This document shows, one piece after another, positions 43,004-51,659 of a stretch of 64,000 nucleotides of DNA. The position numbers were made by a program, and so were the translations under genes. Numbering within the stretch: position 1 is the first letter of the stretch; every line of letters starts with the position of its first letter. Location of the stretch: positions 57,683 to 121,682 of the forward strand of contig NZ_JAFBEX010000016.1 in assembly GCF_016908975.1 (NCBI RefSeq), given 5' to 3'. The notes beneath the pieces are model-generated. The model did no database searches, was not told the DNA's origin, and was given only the letters and a program-made list of their open reading frames with translations. This DNA comes from Neobacillus cucumis. Its GTDB lineage: Bacteria > Bacillota > Bacilli > Bacillales > Cytobacillaceae.

Positions 43004-44455
43004 TTATGAACGGCGCTCTCGAATCTTCACCAAATATTTTTGTGAAAAAGTTCCTAGAAGTTTATAGACTAATGGATCCTTTACAAGCAGCAGACCCAAT
43101 CCATAAACAATCCCCCCTGCAAGTAATTGCAGCAACGTAAGCAGAACAGGCGTGATCGTAATGGTCTTTCCAACAAACCATGCTGCAAGAAACACCAGCA
43201 TACTTAATAGGAAATACTTCATGAAAAGCTGTAGGAAGGTTTTAAAATGAAAATAGCTTCTCGCATAATACATCTGAATAAGGGCTCCAATCGACTCCGC
43301 AACAACCAGAGCAATCGTTGTTGCTAAGCTGCCCATCGATGAAACAAGCAGTAAATTGGTAATCAAACTTAATATCGCACCAACGGTTATCGCCACTGAG
43401 TATTTATTTTGCTGATTAGTGGCGACCAATATTTGCACCCCAAATACATTCGCCAGTCCCACAAAGAAGATAACCGGACTCATGATAATCAAGTCGAGCG
43501 ATACATCGAGAAAATCTTTCCCTAAAAACCAAATGACAAAATTGGGGGATATGGCCATCAACCCAAGTGTCATCGGCAGGGTAATCATTAACACAAATTG
43601 CAACGTTGTATCCGTGTATCTTTTTAACTGCTCCTGATTTCCCTTGGCAAATTCTGCTGCCATTCTCGGGAGTAGGACCGTCCCTAGCGAACTGATTACG
43701 CCAATCGCTATTTTGACGACCTTATTGGCTTGGTTATAATAACCAACTTCCACTTCCCCGGAGACATTCCCTAGGACAATTCGGTTAACCAAGACATAGA
43801 CCTGAATCATTAATTGCGGTAAAAACAAAATAAGAATTGGTTTCACATGTGCTTTAAAATCAGAAAGAGATATTTTGACAAACTTTACTTCGTTCAGTAA
43901 AGGTCGCCACATGATTAGCTGTCCTACTAACAGCGTGCCTCCGTTAATGGCAACATAAAATGGCAAATCACTGTAATTTTTAATGAGAATAAAGGTTAAA
44001 ATAATTCCGGCCACCTTGATAATCATGTTTCGGATGGCGATTTTCTTCATCTGTTCTTTTCCGATAAAGTACCACGAAATATCTAAACTGTACGCCAAAA
44101 GGGTCGTAATATGAATCAGAAACAGGATTTTATGGGTAGAGAACGCACCAATAAAAATAAAATAAGCGATAAAATTCAGTACCGCTACACAGGCTTGAAA
44201 ACTAAAAATCGACCAGAATTCCTTTGATAAGTCATTCTGATCCTTTTGGACCGCTATTTGTCTGCTGCCATACATCGGTAAACTTAACACCGTAAACACG
44301 ATGAAAAGCTGGACAATCGACAAGACATAAGCATCAATTCCGATTCCTTCAGGTTTCAGAATCCTGGATACATATGGGGTCGTAATAAACGGCGTCAGCA
44401 TGAGCAGCAACTGATAAAGGACAGTAAAAATATAATTAGACATTAATTTATTCAT
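43004..44455 (-). CDS. Wzx-like lipid-linked oligosaccharide flippase
   Basis: A protein of 483 aa with about 14 membrane helices, of the polysaccharide biosynthesis/MATE-like export family. The N-terminus MLTPFITTPYVSRILKPEGIG and NQANKVVKIAIGVISSLGTVLLPRMA are typical Wzx motifs. It should flip undecaprenyl-linked repeat units to the outer face for the polymerase at 31528. AAAGGGG precedes ATG by 13 nt. It is the last gene of a minus-strand unit with two transferases and UDP-glucose dehydrogenase. Confidence 0.9.
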   Translation of the reverse strand: MNKLMSNYIFTVLYQLLLMLTPFITTPYVSRILKPEGIGIDAYVLSIVQLFIVFTVLSLPMYGSRQIAVQKDQNDLSKEFWSIFSFQACVAVLNFIAYFIFIGAFSTHKILFLIHITTLLAYSLDISWYFIGKEQMKKIAIRNMIIKVAGIILTFILIKNYSDLPFYVAINGGTLLVGQLIMWRPLLNEVKFVKISLSDFKAHVKPILILFLPQLMIQVYVLVNRIVLGNVSGEVEVGYYNQANKVVKIAIGVISSLGTVLLPRMAAEFAKGNQEQLKRYTDTTLQFVLMITLPMTLGLMAISPNFVIWFLGKDFLDVSLDLIIMSPVIFFVGLANVFGVQILVATNQQNKYSVAITVGAILSLITNLLLVSSMGSLATTIALVVAESIGALIQMYYARSYFHFKTFLQLFMKYFLLSMLVFLAAWFVGKTITITPVLLTLLQLLAGGIVYGLGLLLVKDPLVYKLLGTFSQKYLVKIRERRS

Positions 44456-44487
44456 TTAGTTTGCTAAACCCCTTTATCGATGATCCG

Positions 44488-45372
44488 CTAAATACTATGG
44501 GTCAAGTAGTGTTTAATCATTTTTAGTTTAAGGTTTTTGTTTGCTTTGATTTGCAGGAATGGCAGGTTTCTCATCACATTCCTCCTAATTTCCTTCAGAC
44601 CTTTGCCTTTTCGGACAAACTGTTCGAGCTCCCTATCTATTTCCGGATATCTTTGGACAAGAATTTCCTTCGAACGACTGCGCAGCTTCTCTTTTTCAGC
44701 GCCAAACGAAACCCCTCCAATATGATGGACATAGGCACCTTTAGCCACGGCTAGCTTTAACCCGGCTTTTCTAGCCCGCATACACCAATCAGATTCTTCG
44801 CCATAACCGCGCTTAAAGGTCTCCGCATCAAAAACACCAATTTGCTTTAAGGCCGATCTTTTTACATACATGCAAAACCCAATTAATAAAGGAGCTTCCA
44901 CAAAGCCAGTTTGTTTACTTTTGTTAAACGCCTTTACTAACGCTTGGAACGAGAATAAGTCATTGATTTCACTATTGCTCGTCGGGACCCCAGAAATGAT
45001 TCCATAATTACTCATTGGGGTAACCGCCGCAATTTTTTCATCACTCTTTGCTGTCTGGGCTAACGTTTCTAACCAGCCTTCAGTCACCAATGTATCACTA
45101 TTAAGGATAATCACATCTTGTTGACTAATCGCAAAGCCATTATTCACATTGGCCGGAAACCCTAAATTCTGTTCATTTCGAATCGAAATAATATTTGCGT
45201 ATTTGTCTGAAAAATAAGCAGTCAATTCCGGGATGTTTGCATCCGGACTTTTATCATCCAGCAAATATAAATCAAATGCCTCCATCTTTGTGCATTGATA
45301 AATACTTTCGATGCAGTTCTTGGTCTCCTCATAGGAGTTATAAATCGGCAGTAATATATCCACTTTTTCCAT
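44488..45372 (-). CDS. Family-2 glycosyltransferase
   Basis: A protein of 294 aa: DILLPIYNSYEETKNCIES, LLDDKSPDA, NLGFPANVNNGF, metal site ILNSDTLVTEGW and acceptor region GYGEESDWCMRARKAG. The ATG abuts the ugd stop codon (TAGATG), with GGGGAGA as ribosome binding site. Given the upstream dehydrogenase, it could be a glucuronosyltransferase, but the donor cannot be read from the sequence. Confidence 0.86.
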   Translation of the reverse strand: MEKVDILLPIYNSYEETKNCIESIYQCTKMEAFDLYLLDDKSPDANIPELTAYFSDKYANIISIRNEQNLGFPANVNNGFAISQQDVIILNSDTLVTEGWLETLAQTAKSDEKIAAVTPMSNYGIISGVPTSNSEINDLFSFQALVKAFNKSKQTGFVEAPLLIGFCMYVKRSALKQIGVFDAETFKRGYGEESDWCMRARKAGLKLAVAKGAYVHHIGGVSFGAEKEKLRSRSKEILVQRYPEIDRELEQFVRKGKGLKEIRRNVMRNLPFLQIKANKNLKLKMIKHYLTHSI

Positions 45373-46695
45373 CTAGCTTCTCCCCAATGGATAGTATTGG
45401 AACATGTTCCGGACATTTTTATCTTTCACATGGATATTACGAAGGTCAAAAACAAAATCGCCCTTCATTAAATCCTTCATCCGCGCAAGTGACATACCGC
45501 GGAATTGATGCCATTCAGTGATAAAGACTGTCGCATCAGCACCTTCCACGGCTGCATATTCGTTTTCACAATAGTGAATACTATCCGCAATATTTTCTAA
45601 GCGCCATTTTGCCTCTTTCATTCCTTGCGGATCATAGGCTTTAATCTTCGCCCCATTTTTCACCAAACCATTGATAATATCGATGCTAGGTGCATCCCTC
45701 ATATCATCCGTTTCCGGCTTAAATGATAATCCTAAAATGGCAATCGTCTTACCTTGAACCCCATTCATCCGGTCAACAATTTTCTCGACCATGCGTTGCT
45801 TCTGCTTTTCATTCGCGTCGATGGCCCCTTGAATGACTTTAAATTCCTCACCATATTGGCGGCCAATATCGACAATTGCCTTTGTATCTTTCGGGAAACA
45901 AGATCCGCCATATCCTGGACCGGCATGAAGAAACTTAGGTGAAATCCGTCCATCCATCCCCATCGCGCGGGCAATTTCCTGTACATTGGCTCCAACCTTT
46001 TCCGCTAACAACGCCATTTCATTGATAAAAGAAATTTTCACTGCTAAAAAAGCATTAGAAGCATATTTAATCGTCTCAGCCGTTGCAATATCGGTGAATA
46101 CAAATGGTGTTTCATTAATATACAAAACATCATACACTTTTTTCATCCATTCAGCGGCCCGTTCGTTTTCATATCCAATCACCACACGGTCCGGTTTTAA
46201 GCAGTCACCCACCGCTTTTCCTTCACGTAAAAACTCTGGATTTGAAACGATATCAAATGGATACTCTTCTCCCCGCTCGTTTAGGACCGTTTGAATGGTC
46301 TCTTTCACAAGCTGGCCTGTTCCAACAGGAACGGTCGACTTATTCACAATCACCTTGTAACCATTTAGGTATGTACCAATATTTTTGGCTACTTCCAGAA
46401 CATATTTAAGGTCAGCACTTCCGTCATCTTTTGGCGGCGTACCAACTGCAATGAAGATAACATCGCAATTTTCCACTGTGTACTTTACATCTGTTGTAAA
46501 AATAATTCTACCGGCAGCCACATTTTTATCCATTAATTCTTTTAAACCTGGCTCATAAATCGGAACAATTCCTTGATTGAGCAAGGTGATTTTTTCTTCA
46601 ATGACATCCATACAAATGACATCAAGACCAAATTCGGCTAGGATCACACCTTGTACGAGACCGACATAACCCGTTCCTACTACCCCAATTCTCAT
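45373..46695 (-). CDS. ugd: UDP-glucose 6-dehydrogenase
   Basis: A protein of 440 aa that oxidises UDP-glucose to UDP-glucuronate with two NAD. The N-terminal Rossmann motif is GVVGTGYVGLVQG. Catalytic elements are SNPEFLREGKAV, KYASNAFLAVKISFINE with the active Lys, and GPGYGGSCFPKDTKA with the catalytic Cys; the C-terminal domain has LGLSFKPETDDMRDAPS. Its start overlaps the stop of the upstream transferase by 4 bp. It supplies uronic acid, so the polymer is likely acidic, as in teichuronic acid (B. subtilis TuaD). Confidence 0.95.
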   Translation of the reverse strand: MRIGVVGTGYVGLVQGVILAEFGLDVICMDVIEEKITLLNQGIVPIYEPGLKELMDKNVAAGRIIFTTDVKYTVENCDVIFIAVGTPPKDDGSADLKYVLEVAKNIGTYLNGYKVIVNKSTVPVGTGQLVKETIQTVLNERGEEYPFDIVSNPEFLREGKAVGDCLKPDRVVIGYENERAAEWMKKVYDVLYINETPFVFTDIATAETIKYASNAFLAVKISFINEMALLAEKVGANVQEIARAMGMDGRISPKFLHAGPGYGGSCFPKDTKAIVDIGRQYGEEFKVIQGAIDANEKQKQRMVEKIVDRMNGVQGKTIAILGLSFKPETDDMRDAPSIDIINGLVKNGAKIKAYDPQGMKEAKWRLENIADSIHYCENEYAAVEGADATVFITEWHQFRGMSLARMKDLMKGDFVFDLRNIHVKDKNVRNMFQYYPLGRS

Positions 46696-47513
46696 AATCG
46701 ATTCCTCCGGTTAAAAACTTTGTCAAAAAGCTGATAGGTAAAATATTGCGCATAGTGCATGTTGGCGGACATGCTGTTTCCGTCCTCTTTATTGGTATGG
46801 TACATCACAAAATGATGGAACGATTTTGTGATCGGATTAGCTGTTTTTAATTCAGGATATTTCTCGAAAAATTGTTTTAACGCTTGGGCTTGGTTGACCT
46901 TTTTGCCAATACTATCGTTCTGGACTTCAGCTACGGCAAGAACTTCATCAAGATGATGGACTTGATAGCTCTCTGAAACCCTTAAACAAAAATCCCAATC
47001 CTGGAATCGCATCAATTTTTCATCAAAAAGCAGTTTTTTAGCAATCTCTGTTTTAATGAAAATAGTTTGCGTACTGATAAAATTGCCGCGTTTCAATAAG
47101 GAATGAACTTCCTCCGGCATGACATTTCTTTTCGGAACAATCCGTCCAAAGTTTTCTATTTTCAAGCTGCAGAAACACATATCGGCTTCGGGATGGTTGT
47201 TGATATAGTTCATTTGCTTTTCGAGCTTCGTTGGCAGCCATATATCGTCACTATCCTGAAAAGCAATGAAATTACCTTTTGCCATCATGATGCCTGTATT
47301 TCTAGCACCATTCGCCCCTTTCGTACGGGCATTGACGACATATTTAATTTTCTCATTTTGAAATGATTCTACTACTTCTTTTGTATTGTCAGTGGATAAA
47401 TCATCCACAATAATAATCTCAAGCGGCTCGAGTGTTTGTTCTAATACGCTCTTAACGGCTTTGGGCAGAAGAGATGCCCGGTTATATGTAGGTATTACTA
47501 CCGAAATACTCAA
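46692..47513 (-). CDS. Family-2 glycosyltransferase
   Basis: A protein of 273 aa with a GT-A fold: ISVVIPTYNRASLLPKAVKS, VDDLSTDNT, GANGARNTG and metal site FQDSDDIWLPTK. This is the common processive/non-processive family 2 layout and gives no donor clue. The start is TTG at 47513, with AAGGATG about 9 nt upstream. It heads the unit GT2-ugd-GT2-wzx. A degraded dispersed-repeat remnant lies just upstream (around 47557). Confidence 0.85.
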   Translation of the reverse strand: MSISVVIPTYNRASLLPKAVKSVLEQTLEPLEIIIVDDLSTDNTKEVVESFQNEKIKYVVNARTKGANGARNTGIMMAKGNFIAFQDSDDIWLPTKLEKQMNYINNHPEADMCFCSLKIENFGRIVPKRNVMPEEVHSLLKRGNFISTQTIFIKTEIAKKLLFDEKLMRFQDWDFCLRVSESYQVHHLDEVLAVAEVQNDSIGKKVNQAQALKQFFEKYPELKTANPITKSFHHFVMYHTNKEDGNSMSANMHYAQYFTYQLFDKVFNRRNRL

Positions 47514-47744
47514 ATGATTGACACATCCTTTTTGAACAATCGATCTAAATGATTCGCTTTAGCGCCTAGGGACTCGCCTGAGCAGACGTGGCTTATGTTT
47601 GTTATCCCTAATAATGTCGCTTGGAGCCTTTCTAATAAAATCACTATTTTTCAGTATAACCTATTTTATTATATTTTTCATATCAGAGTGTCCACTGTTG
47701 TCGAAAATTGCTTGATTTCTTGTCAATACTCCGACAAAAAACTA

Positions 47745-47770
47745 CCTCTTTCTGGTATCACAGAAAGAGG
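47745..47770 (-). terminator. Terminator of the amidase gene
   Basis: A perfect CCTCTTTCTG/CAGAAAGAGG stem, followed on the minus strand by TAGTTTTTTG, 16 bp after the stop codon. Confidence 0.88.
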
Positions 47771-47785
47771 TCTTTGGGGATTTTA

Positions 47786-48799
47786 TTAAAACAGAGCTTC
47801 CCATGTTTGTGGTCCGACGACTCCATCCACGGTTAACCCGTTGCTCGCTTGAAACGCTCGAACGGCCGCTTCTGTTTTGGGACCATATGTTCCGACGGCT
47901 TGAACGCCCAATGCACGTTGTACCTGTTTCACGTCTTCTCCTTTGGACCCTCGCTTAAGCACTTGACCCGGAAAGGGAACGCTGCCTTTTGAAGCATCAT
48001 CCGTTTGGGAGGCCGGATTATCGATCCAATAAAGATTTTTTCCTCCATTTCCATCAATCCAGTTATCCCTGCCTACATTATGCCAATCACCTTCACGCGC
48101 GAAAACATTAAATTCTTCTCCAGGCATGGCATCCCGAACAAATTCAGCGGCATGATTAGGCGCTTTACGGATATCGGTTCTCACTAAAGCTCGTACTCTT
48201 TGGATGATTGTATGGCTTTGAATAAACACTGGTTCAATGGGACCAGTTGGGGTGGTTGGGGTGGATTGGACAGCTCGTGCAGTTTGGACAGCTTGTGCGG
48301 CCTGAGCCCCACTGCCTTTGACCATGTTGAGGAAATCATTCCAGCTAACACCTTTCGCACCGCTTCTTAGGTTTCTAGGACAGTTCTTTCCGCTCCAGTG
48401 GTTATGTTGGACTACTTTTGAAATGGGAATATTATAGGTGTTCATTAATTGCTTTGTGACTTCTGCTGCATTTTGAACAGCATTTCTAAAATTTCCATCA
48501 CTGTTTACACATATTTCAATATGGATAGACGATTTATTCCCTGTACCGCTTCTACCATCCCCTGCCGCCCAAGCGACCTCGTTAAATGGGATAGATTGGA
48601 TGGCTACATGGTCATCGATTTGCAGGTGCCAGGATGCGGTACGGTCATTTCCTCGTTCCTGCAGTCTTGCATGTGCTTCAGCATCTGCTCCTGGGCTTGG
48701 ATTATCTGTTTCATGGATCGTGATGTATTTAGGGACCATTTTGATGCCCGGGCGAGTGTCTTTATTTGAAGCGGGGATTAATCGTTGAATAATATTCAT
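47786..48799 (-). CDS. N-acetylmuramoyl-L-alanine amidase, XlyA/CwlA-like
   Basis: A protein of 337 aa. A PGRP/amidase-2 domain (about 5-160) has the zinc ligands in YITIHETDNP and HNHWSGKNCP, and a WHLQIDD core. A middle SH3-like segment (about 195-265) and a C-terminal PG_binding_1 domain (about 280-337; GSKGEDVKQVQRALG) follow. There is no signal peptide, as in phage-type lysins that rely on a holin, but no holin or other phage gene is nearby. It may be a domesticated prophage or sporulation lysin. Confidence 0.9.
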   Translation of the reverse strand: MNIIQRLIPASNKDTRPGIKMVPKYITIHETDNPSPGADAEAHARLQERGNDRTASWHLQIDDHVAIQSIPFNEVAWAAGDGRSGTGNKSSIHIEICVNSDGNFRNAVQNAAEVTKQLMNTYNIPISKVVQHNHWSGKNCPRNLRSGAKGVSWNDFLNMVKGSGAQAAQAVQTARAVQSTPTTPTGPIEPVFIQSHTIIQRVRALVRTDIRKAPNHAAEFVRDAMPGEEFNVFAREGDWHNVGRDNWIDGNGGKNLYWIDNPASQTDDASKGSVPFPGQVLKRGSKGEDVKQVQRALGVQAVGTYGPKTEAAVRAFQASNGLTVDGVVGPQTWEALF

Positions 48800-48934
48800 A
48801 CATTTCCTCTCCTTTCATCTATATTTATGCAAAACTGCCTCATCTAGTTAGGGCTATCCGTTCCTTTTTGCATTTCTTTTCACAAACGATTAGTATGGAG
48901 GTAATGATCTTTAATAAGGATAGAAGGTATCGCA

Positions 48935-49327
48935 ATGGAAAAATTATTTAAATTCGGTCTGGTTGGGATTGTAAATACACTGATTTCAATTGGGTTTTAT
49001 ATGCTGTTTGTTAAATTGGGGATGAACTACATCCTCGCAAACATTCTTTCTTATATGATTGGGCTGTTAAATAGTTATTATTGGAATAAGAAATGGGTGT
49101 TTAAGAATACAGGAAACCATCTTTCTGTTTTTACTAAATTTGTGATGGTCAATTTGATTGTGCTTGGTATTAATACATTGAGCTTGTTTTTATTGGTGAA
49201 TAAATTAGGTTTGAATCAGTATGTCGCTCAGTTAATTTCGACAGTTATTGGGATGGGGATTAATTTTATCTTAAATAAGAAATGGACGTTTGAAGCGAAG
49301 GTTAGTGATGGGGAAAAAGCCAGTTAA
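48935..49327 (+). CDS. GtrA-family membrane protein
   Basis: A protein of 130 aa with four membrane helices and the GtrA signatures KFGLVGIVNTLISIGFY, NSYYWNKKWVF and FILNKKWTF. GtrA proteins are thought to flip undecaprenyl-phosphate sugars for polymer decoration. AGAAGG lies 8 nt before ATG. It stands alone on the plus strand, between the amidase gene and the 52-bp array. It may serve the adjacent wall-polymer genes. Confidence 0.9.
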   Translation: MEKLFKFGLVGIVNTLISIGFYMLFVKLGMNYILANILSYMIGLLNSYYWNKKWVFKNTGNHLSVFTKFVMVNLIVLGINTLSLFLLVNKLGLNQYVAQLISTVIGMGINFILNKKWTFEAKVSDGEKAS

Positions 49328-49358
49328 TGGATTGGGAGAACCCTTGGTTGTTATATAT

Positions 49359-49726
49359 GGTTCATAACTCCTGCAGCGCGGGATTCGGCGGGGCTTTGGG
49401 AGTTATAAATGATTCATAACTACCGGGGTGGCGCTTTGCCCGGGCCTTCGGGAGTTATACACGATTCATAACTACCGGGGTGGCGCTTTGCCCGGGCATT
49501 CAGGGGTTATAAACGATTCATAACTACCGTTACGGAGCTTTGCGCGCTCCTTCGGGAGTTATAAACGATTCATAACTACCGTTACGGAGCTTTGCGCGCT
49601 CCTTCAGGAGTTATACACGATTCATAACTACTGGTGTGTAGCATTGTCCGGGCCTTCGGGAGTTATAAACGATTCATAACTACTGGTGTGTAGCATTGCC
49701 CGGGCCTTCGGGAGTTATAAACGGTC
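49359..49726. repeat. 52-bp tandem repeat, seven units
   Basis: TTCATAAC blocks recur exactly every 52 bp, with units beginning at 49359, 49411, 49463, 49515, 49567, 49619 and 49671. Each unit joins an AT-rich dyad (GTTATAAACGATTCATAAC) to a GC-rich part of about 25 bp that exists in three main versions (GGGGTGGCGC, GTTACGGAGC, GGTGTGTAGC types), mostly as adjacent identical pairs. The array lies between the convergent gtrA and CPBP genes. It has no reading frame and no target-site duplication that I can see. Confidence 0.9.
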
Positions 49727-49774
49727 GCGACACAACTAAGCCTCTCCCAAATACGTGCTCTATTGCAATAAAAA

Positions 49775-49812
49775 CAACAATGGCTTGGGATTCCCCCAAG
49801 CCATTTGTTGTT
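49775..49812 (-). terminator. Terminator of the CPBP gene
   Basis: CAACAA-TGGCTTGG with CCAAGCCA-TTTGTTG; read on the minus strand it runs into TTTTTATT. About 28 bp after the stop codon at 49841. Confidence 0.8.
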
Positions 49813-49840
49813 TCACCACCGCCTAAACCGAAACATCTCG

Positions 49841-50740
49841 TTATTCAGCCACCTGCACTCCTTCAGCTTGTTCCAGCTGGTGCAGCGAGCGTTTTTCGAT
49901 AAAAAGCAATATGACATGAACCACTAAAACAACCAAGGCCATGAGTTCCATAGCGTTATCGAGATAGAACCAAGATAAAGTCGCAAAGATATCATAAAGC
50001 GAGTGGACAAGAACAGTTATCCAAAGGCTTCGTGTCCACAACAAGATTAATCCGAACACTAAGCCCATATTCGCGAAAGTAACAATCGCGCCGATTTTAA
50101 TACTCCATGGCTCAGCGGTATCCAATGTGTGATCAATCCCAAACAAGATAGAGGTAAGAAATAAGGCCACCATCAGAAAAATATCCCTGCTCCCGCTTGC
50201 CCACCGCTTAGGGAAGAGCTTTTTACAAACAACAAGCAGGAAAATGATATAAGCTAAACGCCAAACCTCCTCTAACCCTGCCAATGCATCGGTATACAAA
50301 TCAGGACCAATCGTGTCGACTTTTTCAAAAAAGGTAGAAACGTGTTCTGCCTTTGTCCCTTGGTCAACGTTGGAATGGTCTTCACCGTTCGTTTGCAAAT
50401 CGGTATAGTCTTGTACATATTGATCATAATTAACATTAAAATCATTAAACGTGTTGGATGAATAAATATTAATGATGGTGCTTCCAAGAAAAAAGACTAA
50501 AAAAGCCCCCGTAAACTTTAACATTAGCTGCCGTTTGGTTACCGGATTACGTTCAGAATCACTAATCCGCTTGTGCAGCTTTAGTCCCACAAAAAAGGAG
50601 GATACCATCATGGCATCGTATAAAGTACCCGCCAAATAGCTGAACCTGGTTAAATAAAGGAGCACTTCCGCCCCAACTGTAATAACCAACATGGCAAAGG
50701 CTAACTGAATGGAAATCGGTTTGGTTAAGTTCGTTGTCAT
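49841..50740 (-). CDS. CPBP-family intramembrane metalloprotease
   Basis: A protein of 299 aa with about seven or eight membrane helices. The CPBP (Abi) motifs are present: EEVWR (Glu-Glu-x3-Arg) near residue 160, SILFGIDH near 205 and HSLYD near 260, which together hold the catalytic Glu and metal-binding His. Such proteases process prenylated or signalling proteins or give bacteriocin immunity; the substrate here is unknown. The ATG at 50740 follows AGGG by 10 nt; an earlier ATG at 50764 has no ribosome binding site. A hydrophilic Asp/Gln-rich loop (about 100-145) faces one side. A 30-codon gene lies just upstream. Confidence 0.82.
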   Translation of the reverse strand: MTTNLTKPISIQLAFAMLVITVGAEVLLYLTRFSYLAGTLYDAMMVSSFFVGLKLHKRISDSERNPVTKRQLMLKFTGAFLVFFLGSTIINIYSSNTFNDFNVNYDQYVQDYTDLQTNGEDHSNVDQGTKAEHVSTFFEKVDTIGPDLYTDALAGLEEVWRLAYIIFLLVVCKKLFPKRWASGSRDIFLMVALFLTSILFGIDHTLDTAEPWSIKIGAIVTFANMGLVFGLILLWTRSLWITVLVHSLYDIFATLSWFYLDNAMELMALVVLVVHVILLFIEKRSLHQLEQAEGVQVAE

Positions 50741-50768
50741 CTGCGTCAATCCCTGCCTTATCATTTTG

Positions 50769-50861
50769 CTATTTTAACATCTCTACTGCCCATATTCCGA
50801 AACCATTTAATAATAGCAGGAATAGAAAACATCCTAAGAGCCACTTCCAGGTTCTGTTCAC
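50769..50861 (-). CDS. Small hydrophobic peptide, 30 aa
   Basis: GTG start at 50859-50861, preceded by AAAGGAG with 8-nt spacing, then MNRTWKWLLGCFLFLLLLNG and a short tail to LK before TAG. It is one membrane helix with a basic N-terminus. It lies 28 bp upstream of the CPBP protease gene on the same strand and is likely co-transcribed with it. No family recognised. It could be a protease partner or substrate, or a leader peptide. Confidence 0.5.
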   Translation of the reverse strand: MNRTWKWLLGCFLFLLLLNGFGIWAVEMLK

Positions 50862-51031
50862 ATGTGTATCTCCTTTAACAATGTATTCCACTGACCTAGG
50901 TTTAACAAATCTATTAATAGATAATAATAGTTATAATTTATCATACCAACAGATTTAGGGAAAAGTGATTTTTTAGATAAAAGGTACATATGAATGGTAC
51001 AAGCAGATAGGTTTAGAAAAGGGGTGGGAAA

Positions 51032-51340
51032 ATGAAACGGTTTGTTTCTTTGTTTTTAGCAGTTGTGATCATTTTTGTCTTATCCGCTACAAATCCAAAT
51101 CGGTCGGAATATATTGATTGGATTAACCAAAAATCCATGGATCAGTCGTCTAATCTGCTAAAGCGGGGGATCCTTTCGATTGCAGGGAAATCCATCTTTG
51201 ATGCCGGAACGACTAAATCAGATTATGTCGTTTTTTCAATCTACAAGACCGATTTTTCGGATGTCGGAATGGGAAAAATGACGACACTTGGAATCTTTCA
51301 TGAGTTTATACCGTTATCTAGCTTAGATCAACAGAAATAA
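51032..51340 (+). CDS. DUF4359 family protein
   Basis: A protein of 102 aa with an N-terminal signal or anchor helix (FVSLFLAVVIIFVLSATNP) and a small domain seen in DUF4359 proteins (YIDWINQK, DYVVFSIYKTDF, TLGIFHEFIPL). Function unknown. A good ribosome binding site, AAGGGGTGGG, precedes ATG. It has its own terminator at 51344-51378 and stands alone on the plus strand. Confidence 0.8.
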   Translation: MKRFVSLFLAVVIIFVLSATNPNRSEYIDWINQKSMDQSSNLLKRGILSIAGKSIFDAGTTKSDYVVFSIYKTDFSDVGMGKMTTLGIFHEFIPLSSLDQQK

Positions 51341-51343
51341 GTC

Positions 51344-51378
51344 AAAAGACCGGATGGACGCACCAACCGGTCTCTTTT
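51344..51378 (+). terminator. Terminator of the DUF4359 gene
   Basis: GACCGG-TGG and CCA-CCGGTC stem with a TCTTTT tail, 4 bp after the stop codon. Confidence 0.85.
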
Positions 51379-51415
51379 AATGAATCAGAAAGCATAAATT
51401 CCTACTTTGAGAAAT

Positions 51416-51659
51416 GTCCAGCTCCAGGCGCCATCGGCTCGAGGTCACAAGCTTATCCAGTTACGGCTCCTTGGGACTCAAGTCATAATCTGCCCCCTGA
51501 AGAAGGCAAAAAGCGCCTTCTTACAGTGGTCATCTTATGCCTTCGTCCCAGAACAGTCGCCTCCACTTTTAGATCAATCCGTCCAAAAGGTTAAAGAGCA
51601 ACCTTTGGGCCGGCTCGTCTTGTGCTTGTCGCCGATAAGCAGGCGCCTTGCGCTTTTCT
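51416..51659 (-). repeat. Dispersed 245-bp structured repeat, copy E (inverted)
   Basis: Same ends as the other long copies (TCCAGCTCCAGGCGCC at left, GGCGCCTTGCGCTTTTC at right). The middle stem has changed but GGGAC...GTCCC and the GAAGGC tip hairpin remain. It overlaps the stop codon region of the zinc-ribbon membrane gene, which supplies that gene's last bases. Confidence 0.85.

Noticed and set aside
47786..48799. Prophage remnant
   Set aside because: Only the XlyA-like amidase resembles phage lysins; no holin, tail, integrase or attachment site is nearby.
49359..49726. CRISPR array
   Set aside because: The segments between the AT-rich dyads are not unique; only about three versions occur, in adjacent identical pairs, and no cas genes are near.
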